Shown here: piece by piece, positions 18,542-26,803 of the stretch
Layout of the letters: every line of letters starts with the position of its first letter
Numbering within the stretch: position 1 is the first letter of the stretch
Assembly (NCBI GenBank): GCA_049840595.1
Contig: JASGKO010000006.1
Coordinates: forward strand, 1-64,000
Length of the DNA stretch: 64,000 bases
Direction: 5' to 3'
Source: JASGKO01 sp049840595
GTDB lineage: Bacteria; Verrucomicrobiota; Verrucomicrobiia; Chthoniobacterales; Chthoniobacteraceae
The notes under the pieces: generated by a model
Told to the model about the DNA's origin: nothing
What the model saw: only the letters and a program-made list of their open reading frames with translations
Databases searched by the model: none
Program-made: the position numbers and the translations under genes

Positions 18542-18811
18542 CTACTCCTCGTCCCCCCAGTCAATCTCCGGCAGGTAACGCAACCCAGCCACATAATCCG
18601 CATACCCATAGTCATTCCCCGCCGCCGTCTCATTGATATAAATCAACAGGATGACCGACATCATTTCCCGCGTCTCGGCATCACTATATCCCTGGCTCCG
18701 GAGGCGATTGTATTGCTGCTTCACCTCGGGCGTTTCGGGATTGGAAAGTTGTTCTTCCAGGATGGAACGAATGGCTTCCCGGGCTTTGGCTTCTGAATCT
18801 TTCCTGGACAT
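18542..18811 (-). CDS. Small conserved-looking hypothetical protein
   Basis: Acidic helical protein of 89 residues starting MSRKDSEAKAREAIRSILEE and ending EIDWGDEE. Contains a helix pair (VKQQYNRLRSQGYSDAETRE) and a C-terminal aromatic stretch with NDYGYADYVAGLRYLPE. No domain recognised. ATG 18,811 is preferred over an upstream start at 18,883, which would add an unconvincing extension. It sits divergent to the L,D-transpeptidase, 91 bases away. Confidence 0.6.
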   Translation of the reverse strand: MSRKDSEAKAREAIRSILEEQLSNPETPEVKQQYNRLRSQGYSDAETREMMSVILLIYINETAAGNDYGYADYVAGLRYLPEIDWGDEE

Positions 18812-18902
18812 GGGTGAGGATGCGTTTCGCCCAATCTGAGATCCCCGCGCGAAAAAACAAGTGGTTCTTTCCCCGGCCATCATCCATTAAAAAGGAAGAA
18901 AT

Positions 18903-19418
18903 ATGAAGAAGCTCGTCTTGATGCTTGGAGGAATCGCGCTGGTTGGCACACTGGCTTGGGCGAACTGGCCGGAACGATGCTTATCAAAGGAACTGGTAGC
19001 GAATCGGGTCGTTGTCGATAAAAGTGACGGGACATTGACGCTTTTTCGTGGAGACAAGGTATTGAAATCTTATTCAGTCGCCCTGGGCCGTGGCGCGGCT
19101 GGAGCCAAGGCGCGGGAAGGGGACAATGAAACCCCCGAGGGTAATTACCGGATCGTGGCCCACGTGCGGGACAGCCAGTTTCATCGGGCCCTGCGCGTCT
19201 CCTATCCCAACGCCAGCGATGAAGCTCATGCCCGGCAGTTGGGCCTGGAGCCTGGGTCGGACATTATGATTCACGGGATCAAAAATGGTCTTGGCTGGGT
19301 GGGGAGAATGCAACGCTGGGTCAACTGGACGGCGGGCTGTGTGGCCGTGACGGACCCGGAGATCGAGCAGATCTATGCTGCAGTTCCAGATGGGACCGTG
19401 GTTGAAATCAGGAAGTGA
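18903..19418 (+). CDS. L,D-transpeptidase family (YkuD/YafK) protein
   Basis: Exported 171-residue enzyme expected to crosslink peptidoglycan or attach proteins to it. N-terminal signal anchor LMLGGIALVGTLAWA; YkuD domain from about residue 35 to the end. Catalytic pair: His124 in DIMIHGIKNGLG and Cys146 in WTAGCVAVTDPEIEQI, with the Gly between them replaced in the family-typical way. DNETPEGNYRIV is the usual strand before the substrate pocket. Good Shine-Dalgarno (AAGGAAG) six bases before ATG 18903. Single gene. Confidence 0.9.
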   Translation: MKKLVLMLGGIALVGTLAWANWPERCLSKELVANRVVVDKSDGTLTLFRGDKVLKSYSVALGRGAAGAKAREGDNETPEGNYRIVAHVRDSQFHRALRVSYPNASDEAHARQLGLEPGSDIMIHGIKNGLGWVGRMQRWVNWTAGCVAVTDPEIEQIYAAVPDGTVVEIRK

Positions 19419-19832
19419 AAGAAAAACTCCAGATGAGGCGTCGGGCGAAGGGAGAGGTTGCGGATTGCGCTCAGCCTTTAGGCCGGGCGCAGAAGAAAAG
19501 CGTGCTCGCGTCCTTACCGTGGGAAGGATTTGGCGAGCGCGGAGAAGAAAATCGAGCAGCAGCGAGCAGCCGAGCGTGCAACTGGCGGCGGAGAGGTGGA
19601 GGAAGAGGAGGATGAGATTACAGCGCTCGGGGAAGCCGAGGCGCTGCAGCAGCAGGTAGAGCAGGGCGGAGAGCGTGGTGAAACTGAAGAAAAGAGCGAT
19701 TTGTCGCGGAGCCGGTGGCGCTTTGACAACGTTGCCAACTTTGGCAACGTCGCGCGCCGCTGGCGACGCAGCGGAGAGAGCAGTCTTTTGGGCTTTGGTG
19801 CGCAGCCCGGGTCGGGTTTTGCGTTTCATCAT
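19074..19832 (-). CDS. Possible small membrane protein on the minus strand, 3' end uncertain
   Basis: The frame starts MMKRKTRPGLRTKAQKTA after AAAGGA with 8-base spacing, and a strong promoter lies upstream (19957-19985). Two hydrophobic segments follow (about residues 46-66 and 70-98: IALFFSFTTLSALLYLLLQR; LILLFLHLSAASCTLGCSLL). Beyond residue 110 the frame loses character and runs antisense into the transpeptidase gene, stopping at 19074; a frameshift or earlier true end is likely. No family recognised. The start signals make it more than a chance frame, but the composition is odd. Confidence 0.35.
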   Translation of the reverse strand: MMKRKTRPGLRTKAQKTALSAASPAARDVAKVGNVVKAPPAPRQIALFFSFTTLSALLYLLLQRLGFPERCNLILLFLHLSAASCTLGCSLLLDFLLRARQILPTVRTRARFSSAPGLKAERNPQPLPSPDASSGVFLSLPDFNHGPIWNCSIDLLDLRVRHGHTARRPVDPALHSPHPAKTIFDPVNHNVRPRLQAQLPGMSFIAGVGIGDAQGPMKLAVPHVGHDPVITLGGFIVPFPRLGSSRATAQGD

Positions 19833-19956
19833 GGCGATGATCCTTTCGCGATGGGTAACCCGACGCCTCATCAGGAGCCTCACTGCTTTTCGCAGTGGCC
19901 GCCTGCAGCGGACCTTCCGGTGTTTCAGGCACACCTCACGCCTCCAGCACGCTGGC

Positions 19957-19985
19957 AAGATACTGGAAATTTTATTCGGTGTCAA
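19957..19985 (-). promoter_or_regulatory. Near-consensus sigma-70 promoter firing leftwards
   Basis: On the minus strand TTGACA (19985-19980), a 17-base AT-rich spacer, and TATCTT (19962-19957). It points to the putative membrane protein whose ATG is at 19832, giving a leader of about 120 bases. Confidence 0.6.
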
Positions 19986-20128
19986 AAAGCCAGCACGAGC
20001 CAGTGTGAGGCGAACGGCTTCGTCGGGGTAAAGCGCCCTCCCTCAACCGGGGCGCAAAAAAAATGCAGATTTTTGAATCCAAATCCCGCGCGGAGTGCAT
20101 CGAACCCTATGAAACCAGGAGACTACTG

Positions 20129-20308
20129 ATGAAATTTCGATTCCTCTTTAATACCGTGATGTTTGTGATTCTCTTCGCGATCGTGCTGGCCTCGATCGCT
20201 TTGTGCGTACGCACGATGGTGCAGTTTGCCGCGCTCCTGCCGGAGCCGACGCCGGGCCTCACCCAGGTGATTCAGGGAGGGATGGCCACCCCGGCGAATA
20301 AAGGGTAA
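20129..20308 (+). CDS. Small single-span membrane protein
   Basis: Protein of 59 residues: MKFRFLFNT, one membrane segment (VMFVILFAIVLASIALCV), then a short Pro-rich tail. AGGAG lies seven bases before ATG 20129, better than an in-frame start at 20063. It precedes another membrane protein and an ECF sigma factor on the same strand, so it may belong to that group. Function unknown. Confidence 0.6.
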   Translation: MKFRFLFNTVMFVILFAIVLASIALCVRTMVQFAALLPEPTPGLTQVIQGGMATPANKG

Positions 20309-20343
20309 ACCCTCAGGCCACCGTTCTCATCAAGCTTCCGTCT

Positions 20344-21045
20344 ATGAAAAACCGATTATTCCTGATCGCGATGTGCGCTGGCTGGCTGGCGCTGTTGGGC
20401 AGCCCAGCCCCGGCCCAGCAGGTGGGTTCGTCGTCCACCCCATCGGCTGCCGATGATCTGCCGAAGCCAGCCGCCTCACCCGTGGCGAGCGTTGCCACCC
20501 TTTCTGCCGCGAGCGCTACTCCGGCTGGGGAAGCCACGGTCAAGCCCCGCAGGCATGTAAAGGCCGGCGACGACTCCGATCTGGATATCAACGAAATCGT
20601 CAGGCAGGCCCTGGATCATTCCGCGAACCGTGACCGGGGCGGGAACGGTGGAGAGATTCCAGCCGTGGAGATTCTCGCCGTGCTCGTTCCCATTCTGGTT
20701 CCCTTGGGGTCGTTTGCGATGGTCCTGGGCATTATTGCGCTTTCGGTCTGGTCCAAGGCCAAGCAACGACGCATGACCCACGAGACGATTCGCATGATGG
20801 TGGAAAAAGGGCAGCAAGTCCCGCCGGAGTTGTTCATCACGCCCAAGACGGTGAAACCGCGCAACGACTTCCGCACCGGGGTTATCCTCATTGCGGTCGG
20901 CGCCGCGTTGTTGGTTTTCCTCCGGCATAATCACGACTCCGGCGTGGGCTGGATTCCGCTGATCATCGGCATCGGCTACCTCGTGGTGTGGAAAGTGCAG
21001 GGTGGTTCCAATGCTGGCTCCACTGGCGGGGGCAAGGCACCCTAG
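20344..21045 (+). CDS. Exported two-span membrane protein, DUF6249-like
   Basis: Protein of 233 residues with signal peptide (LFLIAMCAGWLALLGSPAPA), a Ser/Ala/Pro-rich region, then a membrane segment VLVPILVPLGSFAMVLGIIA, a basic loop MTHETIRMMVEKGQQVPPEL, and two closing hydrophobic segments (FRTGVILIAVGAALLVFL; WIPLIIGIGYLVVWKV). The loop with EKGQQVPPELF is the hallmark of the DUF6249 group, often found next to ECF sigma factors; one follows here after 13 bases. The name rests on memory of the motif, not a search. Possible sensor or anti-sigma partner. Confidence 0.6.
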   Translation: MKNRLFLIAMCAGWLALLGSPAPAQQVGSSSTPSAADDLPKPAASPVASVATLSAASATPAGEATVKPRRHVKAGDDSDLDINEIVRQALDHSANRDRGGNGGEIPAVEILAVLVPILVPLGSFAMVLGIIALSVWSKAKQRRMTHETIRMMVEKGQQVPPELFITPKTVKPRNDFRTGVILIAVGAALLVFLRHNHDSGVGWIPLIIGIGYLVVWKVQGGSNAGSTGGGKAP

Positions 21046-21058
21046 CGTTTAACCACCT

Positions 21059-21593
21059 GTGGAACTCGATGACGCCGAGCTTATTCGCCGCACACTCACC
21101 GGGGCCGACCTGCGGGCTTTCGATGAACTTGTGCGCCGTCATCAATCCCCGGTGCGTTGTTTGTTGCGGCGCCTGGCCCGCGGTAACGAAGCGCTCGCCG
21201 ATGATCTGGCGCAGGAAACCTTCGTCATCGCATGGCGGCAACTCGGCAGCTTCCGGCAGGAGGCCCGGTTTGCCACCTGGCTGCACCAGATCGCCTATCG
21301 CGCCTTCCTCGGCGATTGGCGTCGCCGCCGCGAGCACGAGCCGCTGGAGGAGGATGCCGGGCGCGGCCGCGTCGAATCCACGGCCCGGAGCAGCGATTTC
21401 CACCACGACCTGGAGCTCGCCATGCTGAAACTTTCTCAACCCGAGCGTGCCGCCGTTACCCTCTGCCTCGGCTCCGGCCTCACCCACGAGGAGGCCGCCG
21501 TCGTTTTGGAAATGCCCGTCGGCACCGTGAAAACCCACCTCTTGCGCGGCCGCCGAAAAGCTGCGCACCTTACTTGCAGAATGGCAGCGATGA
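21059..21593 (+). CDS. ECF RNA polymerase sigma factor, frameshift near the 3' end
   Basis: Sigma-70 family protein of about 178 residues. Region 2: AFDELVRRHQSPVRCLLRRL and ADDLAQETFVIAWRQLGSFR, FATWLHQIAYRAFLGDWRRR. Region 4: LSQPERAAVTLCLGSGLTHE, EAAVVLEMPVGTVKTHLLRG. Start is GTG 21059. As written the frame runs on into the next membrane protein, but one base added near 21,555 gives the family-typical ending EKLRTLLAEWQR and a TGA at 21591-21593 that overlaps the next ATG. Probably controls its own cluster. Confidence 0.85.
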
Positions 21594-21976
21594 ATACCCC
21601 CGATCCACTGGACTCGATGCTGGAAAACGCCCTCGGCGACGCTTCACAGAAGCTCACCGGCCTGGCGGGCGTGGAATTTCGCGCCCGCGTGGCGGAGCAG
21701 ATCGCCCGAGAGCAGGAGCGGGCGAAAGTCTGGCGGTTATTGCCCTGGGCGATGGGCCTGCTGGCGACCATGGCCTTCTGGTGCCTCGCCCCCCATCAGC
21801 TCCCCTCCACCGTTCCATCCATCGACGCCCCGCTCGCCTCGGAGACGTTGATTGCGTGGTGGCTGCACCTTTTCTCCACCCCCGCCGGAGCGCTGTGTTT
21901 CTCCCTCGGTCTCGGCCTCGTGGCGCTCATCACTACCCGACTCGTCAACCGCGACGCCGCCATTTTCCGGCTCTAA
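21590..21976 (+). CDS. Small two-span membrane protein, candidate anti-sigma partner
   Basis: Protein of 128 residues, MNTPDPLDSMLENALGDASQ at the N-terminus, then a charged helix (EFRARVAEQIAREQERAKVW) and two membrane segments (LLPWAMGLLATMAFWCLAP; AGALCFSLGLGLVALITTRL). The start overlaps the sigma factor stop (ATGA), a common layout for a sigma factor and its membrane-bound inhibitor. No zinc-binding anti-sigma motif is present, so the role is inferred from position only. Confidence 0.65.
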   Translation: MNTPDPLDSMLENALGDASQKLTGLAGVEFRARVAEQIAREQERAKVWRLLPWAMGLLATMAFWCLAPHQLPSTVPSIDAPLASETLIAWWLHLFSTPAGALCFSLGLGLVALITTRLVNRDAAIFRL

Positions 21977-21999
21977 AACAGCACCCCCGATTTCGCTTG

Positions 22000-22271
22000 G
22001 AGCATCTCTCGAAAGAAATTTCCGAATGAGTGAGGTTCGCCGCGGAGGCTTGAGGGCTGAAGGCCCGGCCTAACTCCAGCCCGGGGCAACGCCCCGGGGA
22101 CCCCGGCCTCCCTTGATTTTTAGCCCTGAAAGGGCGTAAGAACCGCTCCATGGTTTGGACCGCCCTTTCAGGGCTGGGAAATGAAGAAGACCATGAGACC
22201 CGGGGCGTTGCCCCGGGCTTGGGCTGTCCCGCCCCGTTGGGGCTTTCGGAAATTACTTTCGAGAACCGCTC
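22000..22271. mobile_element. MITE-like element E1
   Basis: 272 bases bounded by imperfect terminal inverted repeats of about 27 bp: left GAGCATCTCTCGAAAGAAAT (22000-22019, continuing TTCCGAA), right ending TTTCGAGAACCGCTC. The interior is itself a fold-back: CCCGGGGCAACGCCCCGGG is mirrored by CCCGGGGCGTTGCCCCGGG, and AGCCCTGAAAGGGCG by CGCCCTTTCAGGGCT. No coding capacity, so any movement needs a transposase elsewhere. Confidence 0.65.
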
Positions 22272-22293
22272 TAATTCGCTTAACCCCTCCTTC

Positions 22294-22371
22294 GTCTCTG
22301 CGCCCTTGGAGTGCGGCGACACGTCGCCGCTTTTTCCACGCGAGACAAGTCTCGCCTCCCAACGCGCAGCC
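22294..22371 (+). repeat. Dispersed palindromic repeat, family B
   Basis: Second copy of the tandem palindrome block (see 18435-18512), lying between MITE-like elements E1 and E2. GTGCGGCGACACGTCGCCGC and GCGAGACAAGTCTCGC are both present. Confidence 0.85.
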
Positions 22372-22444
22372 AAACCTTTCCCCCTCGTGACCAGACTTGT
22401 CCATTGCTGCTAGTGCGACGGTCCTGGAGCCCCTCCCAAAATTA

Positions 22445-22634
22445 GAGCATCTCTCGAAAGAAAGTTCCGAATGGGAACTGGCAGCGAAGGTGGAGAACCC
22501 TGACAGGGTTCAGAGGTTTTTGGGTTAGTTCCCAGGGTAGGCGCTCCTAAAGTCGCACCAACCCCGGGCTGATGGAAGGAACGCCGTTGGCGTTCTTTCA
22601 CCATCGTTTCGGAAATGATTTTCGAGAACTGCTA
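22445..22634. mobile_element. MITE-like element E2, different interior
   Basis: 190 bases with the same ends as E1: left GAGCATCTCTCGAAAGAAAG then TTCCGAA, right TTTCGGAAATGATTTTCGAG then AACTGCT. The interior differs from E1 and has its own palindromes (ACCCTGACAGGGT; GAACGCCGTTGGCGTTC). Same termini with unrelated cargo is usual for MITE families. Confidence 0.55.
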
Positions 22635-22635
22635 T

Positions 22636-22892
22636 AATTTCCAAATGAGCAGGGTTTACTGCCGTTGGCTTGAGGGCTGAAGGCCCGCCCTAACTCCAGC
22701 CCGGGGCAACGCCCCGGGGACTCCATTCCCTCCTCAATTTTTAGCCCTGTAGGGGCGTGAGAACCGGTCTGCGGTTTAGACCGTTGCTACAGGGCTGGAA
22801 AATGAAGAAGATCACGAGACCCGGGGCGTTGCCCCGGGCTAGGGTTGGGCCGCCCCGTTGAGGCTTACGGAAATGATTTTGGAGAACCGCTT
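22636..22892. mobile_element. MITE-like element E3, left end truncated
   Basis: 257 bases closely similar to E1 throughout, including the mirrored CCCGGGGC blocks. The left terminus is reduced to AATTTCCAAATGAG and abuts the right end of E2; the right end is TTACGGAAATGATTTTGGAG then AACCGCTT. It probably lost its end when E2 and E3 became joined. Confidence 0.55.
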
Positions 22893-22918
22893 AAACCGCC
22901 TGCAATCAGCCCGCTCTG

Positions 22919-24331
22919 CTAGTTCTCCATCCGGTAATACCCGTCCGGATTGTAGAGGTAATAGCAATCCAGCGGCGAGAGCCGCGGCAGCAGCATATAG
23001 CGATGCCCATTCGGATCGGCCTTCTCCTGCAGCGTAGGCGGCAGGGCCGCCGTGGCGTTGGGCTGCGTATCCGGGTTCTTGTCGTAGGATTCGTCGCGAA
23101 TCGTATTCACGATCTGGTCCACCCACTTGATCTTCTGCGCGTGGTCGGCGAACTCCATCCAGTCGCCGGTGCTGCGGTGCTCGTACATCTGCTTGATGAA
23201 TTCATCGAGGCTGATTCCCATCTTCGCCGCGACCGGCTGTTCCAGGCGGCGCCACCATTCATCGAGTTCCTTCACCGTTTCCCGCTGCTCGGTGAGATTG
23301 CCGATGCTCCCGGCGATGATCTGGTGGTGCAGGATGATCGCATTCGGGTAGGCAAAGGATTTCACCGCCTGGGTCGTGATCCCCGCCGCCATGCTCGCGG
23401 CAAACGATTTCACCACCACATAGACCGGGGCCGGGCTGCCCTGCATCGCCTTCAAAATCTTGTAGCCCGCCATCACCGAGCCGCCGGGCGAGGAGGTGAT
23501 GACGATGAAGATGGGATAATCGGCGCTCTGGTTGTTGAAGTAATCGATCCGCTCCGAGATGTAGGTGGCCGTGTCGTCGGTGATGATTCCATCCAGCGCG
23601 ATCTTGCGGTCGCTGATCGTGAGCACACCGTCCTTGAACGGTTCCTTGGTGTAATCGATTTCACGATTGACCCGGTTTTTCCACGTGTCGCGCTTGTCGC
23701 GGAGGTCGATCTCGGCGTTGAGCTTGGCCAGGCCGCTTTCCAGCTTGCTGCGGTCGAGCATCAGTTCCTTCTGCTCGACGTCGATCTCCTGGCTGCGCTG
23801 CTGCAGGGTCGCGAGCTTGGAGGCCATCTGGGCCGCGGCGAGATCGTTCGCCGCCTGTTGCTTGGCGAGTTGCGCGCGCAAGTCGGCCAGCTCGGGATCG
23901 AGCTTGGTCCGGCGATCCATGTCCTTCTGCTCCAGTTGGGAGCGCATCAGCTCGGTCTTCTTGTCGATCTGCGCGATCTGGTCCTGCAAGGCGGTGAGGC
24001 TGGCCTGGGTCTGCTGCGACTTCAGCCCCGTCTCCGCATCGAGCTTCATCCGCTGGGCGTTGACGTCGGCCAGGTCCTGCTTGAGCTGCTGGTCGGCCAC
24101 CGCGTTTTCGAGCGTGAGTTTTTCGAGATTCTTCCGCAGATCGGGATAATCCGTGCCGGGCGGCGTCGCTGAGACATTGGGGGTGAGGGGAGTCGCCACC
24201 GGCTTGGGCGTCACGAGCAATTTCGGAGCCGGGGCCGGAGTGGCGCTCGGCGCCGGAGTGGGCGTGAGCGCATAACTGCTGGCGCAAACCGAGACGAACA
24301 GGGCGGGCAACACCGCGAAACGGGATTTCAT
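22919..24331 (-). CDS. Exported ClpP-like serine protease with N-terminal coiled coil
   Basis: Protein of 470 residues. Signal peptide (FAVLPALFVSVCASSYA), a Pro/Thr-rich stretch to about residue 60, a long charged coiled coil (about 65-215), then a ClpP-fold protease (about 230-420). Triad visible: Ser313 in KSFAASMAAG, His335 or 336 in AIILHHQIIAG, Asp390 in RSTGDWMEFADH. ITSSPGGSVMAGYKILKAM matches the ClpP head region. ClpP normally works in the cytoplasm with an AAA+ partner; here it appears to be outside the inner membrane, like SppA/NfeD-type clan members. Start ATG 24331 gives a proper signal peptide; upstream in-frame codons do not. Confidence 0.8.
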   Translation of the reverse strand: MKSRFAVLPALFVSVCASSYALTPTPAPSATPAPAPKLLVTPKPVATPLTPNVSATPPGTDYPDLRKNLEKLTLENAVADQQLKQDLADVNAQRMKLDAETGLKSQQTQASLTALQDQIAQIDKKTELMRSQLEQKDMDRRTKLDPELADLRAQLAKQQAANDLAAAQMASKLATLQQRSQEIDVEQKELMLDRSKLESGLAKLNAEIDLRDKRDTWKNRVNREIDYTKEPFKDGVLTISDRKIALDGIITDDTATYISERIDYFNNQSADYPIFIVITSSPGGSVMAGYKILKAMQGSPAPVYVVVKSFAASMAAGITTQAVKSFAYPNAIILHHQIIAGSIGNLTEQRETVKELDEWWRRLEQPVAAKMGISLDEFIKQMYEHRSTGDWMEFADHAQKIKWVDQIVNTIRDESYDKNPDTQPNATAALPPTLQEKADPNGHRYMLLPRLSPLDCYYLYNPDGYYRMEN

Positions 24332-24471
24332 GCACCGCGACTCTGCCCTAATTTGGACGCCGGTCAATGCCCCGCATGGGACACCCCCCACGAATTTCCT
24401 CCACCCCCGTCCCCAAGCGACGCCGAAATTTGAGCGCCTGGAGCTTGGACCGAAAGTCATAGGAATCAGAA

Positions 24472-24548
24472 TTTAACCGCGGATGACCCGGATGAACGCG
24501 GATGGGCTGGTCTTTGATCCGCGTCCATCCGCGAAATCCGCGGTTAAA
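24472..24548. repeat. Long intergenic inverted repeat
   Basis: Perfect 13-bp arms TTTAACCGCGGAT (24472-24484) and ATCCGCGGTTAAA (24536-24548), enclosing further GCGGAT/ATCCGC copies. It lies between divergent or head-on genes and also precedes other repeat pieces. A dispersed repeat is more likely than an operator because of its internal redundancy. Confidence 0.65.
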
Positions 24549-24685
24549 AATCAGTCTTTCCCGTCGTGACCAGTCTTCGACTGGTTACCCCATTGCTCGC
24601 GAGACTTGTCTCGCCCTTAGTTCCAGCAATTGCTGTAGCGGCGGTCTATGACCGTCGCATTCTCTCCCCCGCGCCCCGAAAAAAT
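24549..24685. repeat. Repeat remnants downstream of nnr
   Basis: Holds the palindrome ACCAGTCTTCGACTGGT (24570-24586), the family B palindrome GCGAGACTTGTCTCGC (24599-24614), and one 27-base arm of family A (24633-24659). With 24332-24548 this makes a gap of about 350 bases without a gene. Confidence 0.65.
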
Positions 24686-26141
24686 TCAAAACGACTGCAT
24701 CCGCAAATCGCGAAAGGCCGCGCCGAAGTATTGCGGCAGATCGATCGCCGAAAGACTCTCCTCGCTGCGATCGTGCTCGAAGATGGCGATCTCCGCCGCC
24801 CGCCCGCAAATCCACGCCCCGATCCGCGCGGCATCGTAGGGCGATTTTTTCTGCCCCATGAGCGCGGCGCAGACGCCGGTAAGAATATCGCCCATGCCGC
24901 CGGTGGCCATGCCGGGGTTGCCGGTCGAGTTCCAGGCGGGCACGCGTCCGCGCTCCCCAATCACCGTCCGCGCGCCTTTGAGCAACAGCGTCGCCGGATA
25001 TCGGCGCGTAAACTCCCGCAAAGTATCGAGCCGCGCGGCCGGATGATCGGGCATCAGCCGCGCCATCTCCCCGGGATGCGGGGTGAGCAGCCGGAGCCCG
25101 GCGCACTGGTGGAGCGTGTCGATCTTCGTCGCCAGCGCATTGAGCGCATCGGCATCCACCACCATCGGGATTTCCAGCGCGGCGATGCAGCTCAAGGATC
25201 TCCTCGCGCCGGGCGAGGCCGAGACCCGGGCCGAGCGCCAGCACGTCGAGCCGCTTTTCACGCACGTCGGTCAGCTTTTCAATCGGCGCCACCATCACCT
25301 CCGGCGGGGCCTGCATGGCTACCAGCGGGTAAATATCCGGCGTGGCAAACAGCGTGATCAACCCCGCGCCCGCCCGCAGCGCCGCGGTGGCGCACATGAT
25401 GGCCGCGCCAGTAAACCCGGGCGAACCGGCCACGATTCCCACCCGGCCAAAGTCGCCCTTGTGCGAATCGAAGTTGCGCCGGGGCAGCAAGGCTTCGAGG
25501 CCGGCTGGCGTGATCAGTTCCCCGTTTTCGGCGGGCGCCTGCAATTCCTCCAGCGGGAGCAGGCACAGCCGGCCCACATGGCCGGTGGCCTGGTCGGCGA
25601 GCACGCCGCTTTTGAGCAGCGCGACGGAGAGGGTGAAATCGGCGCGCACCGCATCCGCATCGACCTCGCCGGTCTCGCCATCGACCCCGGTGGGGACATC
25701 GGCGGAGAAGACGTAGGTATTGAGCGCGTTGCGGTATTGGTTGATCTCCCGGGCGGCCGCCCGCACCGGATCGCGCAGCGGGCCCTTGGCCCCGATGCCG
25801 AGGAGGCCGTCGAGAATCACCTTGCGCCGGATGCGCGGCGCGCTGATGGCCGAGACTTCGCCGAGCTTTTTGCGGGTGAGTTCCGAAAGCTGTTCGTTGG
25901 GGAAAGCGGGCCGCAAGCGCACGCCCCAGCCGGAAAGGGCGAGCTGCCGGGCCGCGACCAGCACGTCGCCGCCGTTGTTGCCTTTTCCATAATAGACCCG
26001 GACCACCCCGGGCTGGGGGAAGAATTGCCGGACGGCCTGGGCCATCTGAATCCCGGCCCGTTCCATGAGGTCTTCCGCCGAGGCGCCGTTGGCGAAAGCC
26101 CGTTCCTCGATCAGCTTCATCTCCGAGGCGGATACGATCAT
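24686..26141 (-). CDS. nnr: NAD(P)H-hydrate epimerase/dehydratase, one frameshift
   Basis: Bifunctional repair enzyme for hydrated NAD(P)H. N-terminal YjeF epimerase half: MIVSASEMKLIEERAF and VYYGKGNNGGDVLVAARQL. C-terminal ribokinase-like ADP-dependent dehydratase half: SHKGDFGRVGIVAGSPGFTG, LALGPGLGL, LLTPHPGEMARL and NSTGNPGMATGGMGDILTG. About 485 residues, normal for the fused form. One indel near 25,187, between ELHRR and the strand LEIPMVVDADALNAL, splits the frame. It starts 14 bases after the amidase stop, so it is the last gene of a leftward group with the amidase and a secreted protein. Confidence 0.92.
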
Positions 26142-26155
26142 GTGCTTAGTATCGT

Positions 26156-26800
26156 TTAACGCCCGCTGGCGCGCAAGACCGCGCTGGCGATCGCCCGGGC
26201 GAGGCGGTCGAGATATTCGCCGCTTTGCGCGCGGCGGGCCTCCAGGGGATTGGTCAGGAATCCGCACTCGACCAGCACGGCGGGAATCCGGTTCTTGCGC
26301 AGCACGTAGTAACCCCGCACCCGGAGGCCGCGATTCGGCGTGCCGGCGGCGCGAACGACCGCGCTGTGAATCGCCGTCGCCAGGGACCGGGAGCTGCGCG
26401 AGTAGTAATAGGTCTCGATGCCCATCGCCCCCTCGCGGGTGGCGGAATTGAAATGAATGCACACGAAAACGGCGTGCCGCTGGGCATTGGCGATCGCGAC
26501 CCGTCCGGGCAGGGAGACGAAGTAATCGCCGGAGCGCGTCATCACCGTATGCAGGCCATTGGCGCGCAGGATTTTCTGGAGCCGCAGGGCCACGCCGAGG
26601 GTGGCCGCTTTTTCCGAGGCCCGCTGCCCGGGGATGCCGCCGCGATCATGCCCGCCGTGCCCGGCATCGATGACCACGGTGGAAAAGGAGGCCTCCGCCC
26701 CGGTGGCCGTCATCAACAGCAGCGCGAGGACGAGCCCGCAGAGGAACTGCCAGCGTCGCCCGGAAAACAGCATCGGTGGGTTGGAAACGCCGGCCCTCAT
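26156..26800 (-). CDS. N-acetylmuramoyl-L-alanine amidase (Amidase_3)
   Basis: Zinc enzyme cutting the bond between muramic acid and the stem peptide, for cell separation or wall turnover. Signal or anchor segment FLCGLVLALLLMTATGAEA; zinc ligands His48 (VVIDAGHGGHD), Glu63 (ASEKAATL), His116 (VFVCIHFNSA); catalytic Glu178 (AVLVECGFLTN). 214 residues, catalytic domain only, no binding domain. Start ATG 26,800 is three bases after the previous gene's stop; ATG 26,773 is an alternative. Unlike AmiA/B no regulatory helix insertion is evident. Confidence 0.92.
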   Translation of the reverse strand: MRAGVSNPPMLFSGRRWQFLCGLVLALLLMTATGAEASFSTVVIDAGHGGHDRGGIPGQRASEKAATLGVALRLQKILRANGLHTVMTRSGDYFVSLPGRVAIANAQRHAVFVCIHFNSATREGAMGIETYYYSRSSRSLATAIHSAVVRAAGTPNRGLRVRGYYVLRKNRIPAVLVECGFLTNPLEARRAQSGEYLDRLARAIASAVLRASGR

Positions 26801-26803
26801 CGG

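Larger units (their letters stand above)
21977..22918. other. Gene-free block made of MITE-like elements and repeats
   Basis: About 940 bases between the sigma cluster and the ClpP-like protease gene (which points towards it). It consists almost entirely of three MITE-like elements and one family B repeat, each listed. No coding sequence is supported here. Confidence 0.75.

Noticed and set aside
19530..20129. Plus-strand frame over 19530-20129
   Set aside because: Low-complexity Glu/Arg/Gly content and no start signals; opposite the better supported minus-strand frame.
21059..21976. ECF sigma factor fused to a membrane domain
   Set aside because: A single base restored near 21,555 gives the usual sigma C-terminus and an ATGA overlap with the next gene, so the fusion is likely artificial.
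21977..22918. CRISPR array in the repeat-rich region
   Set aside because: Repeats are two or three large palindromic elements at irregular spacing, with no regular short repeat and unique spacers, and no cas gene in the window.
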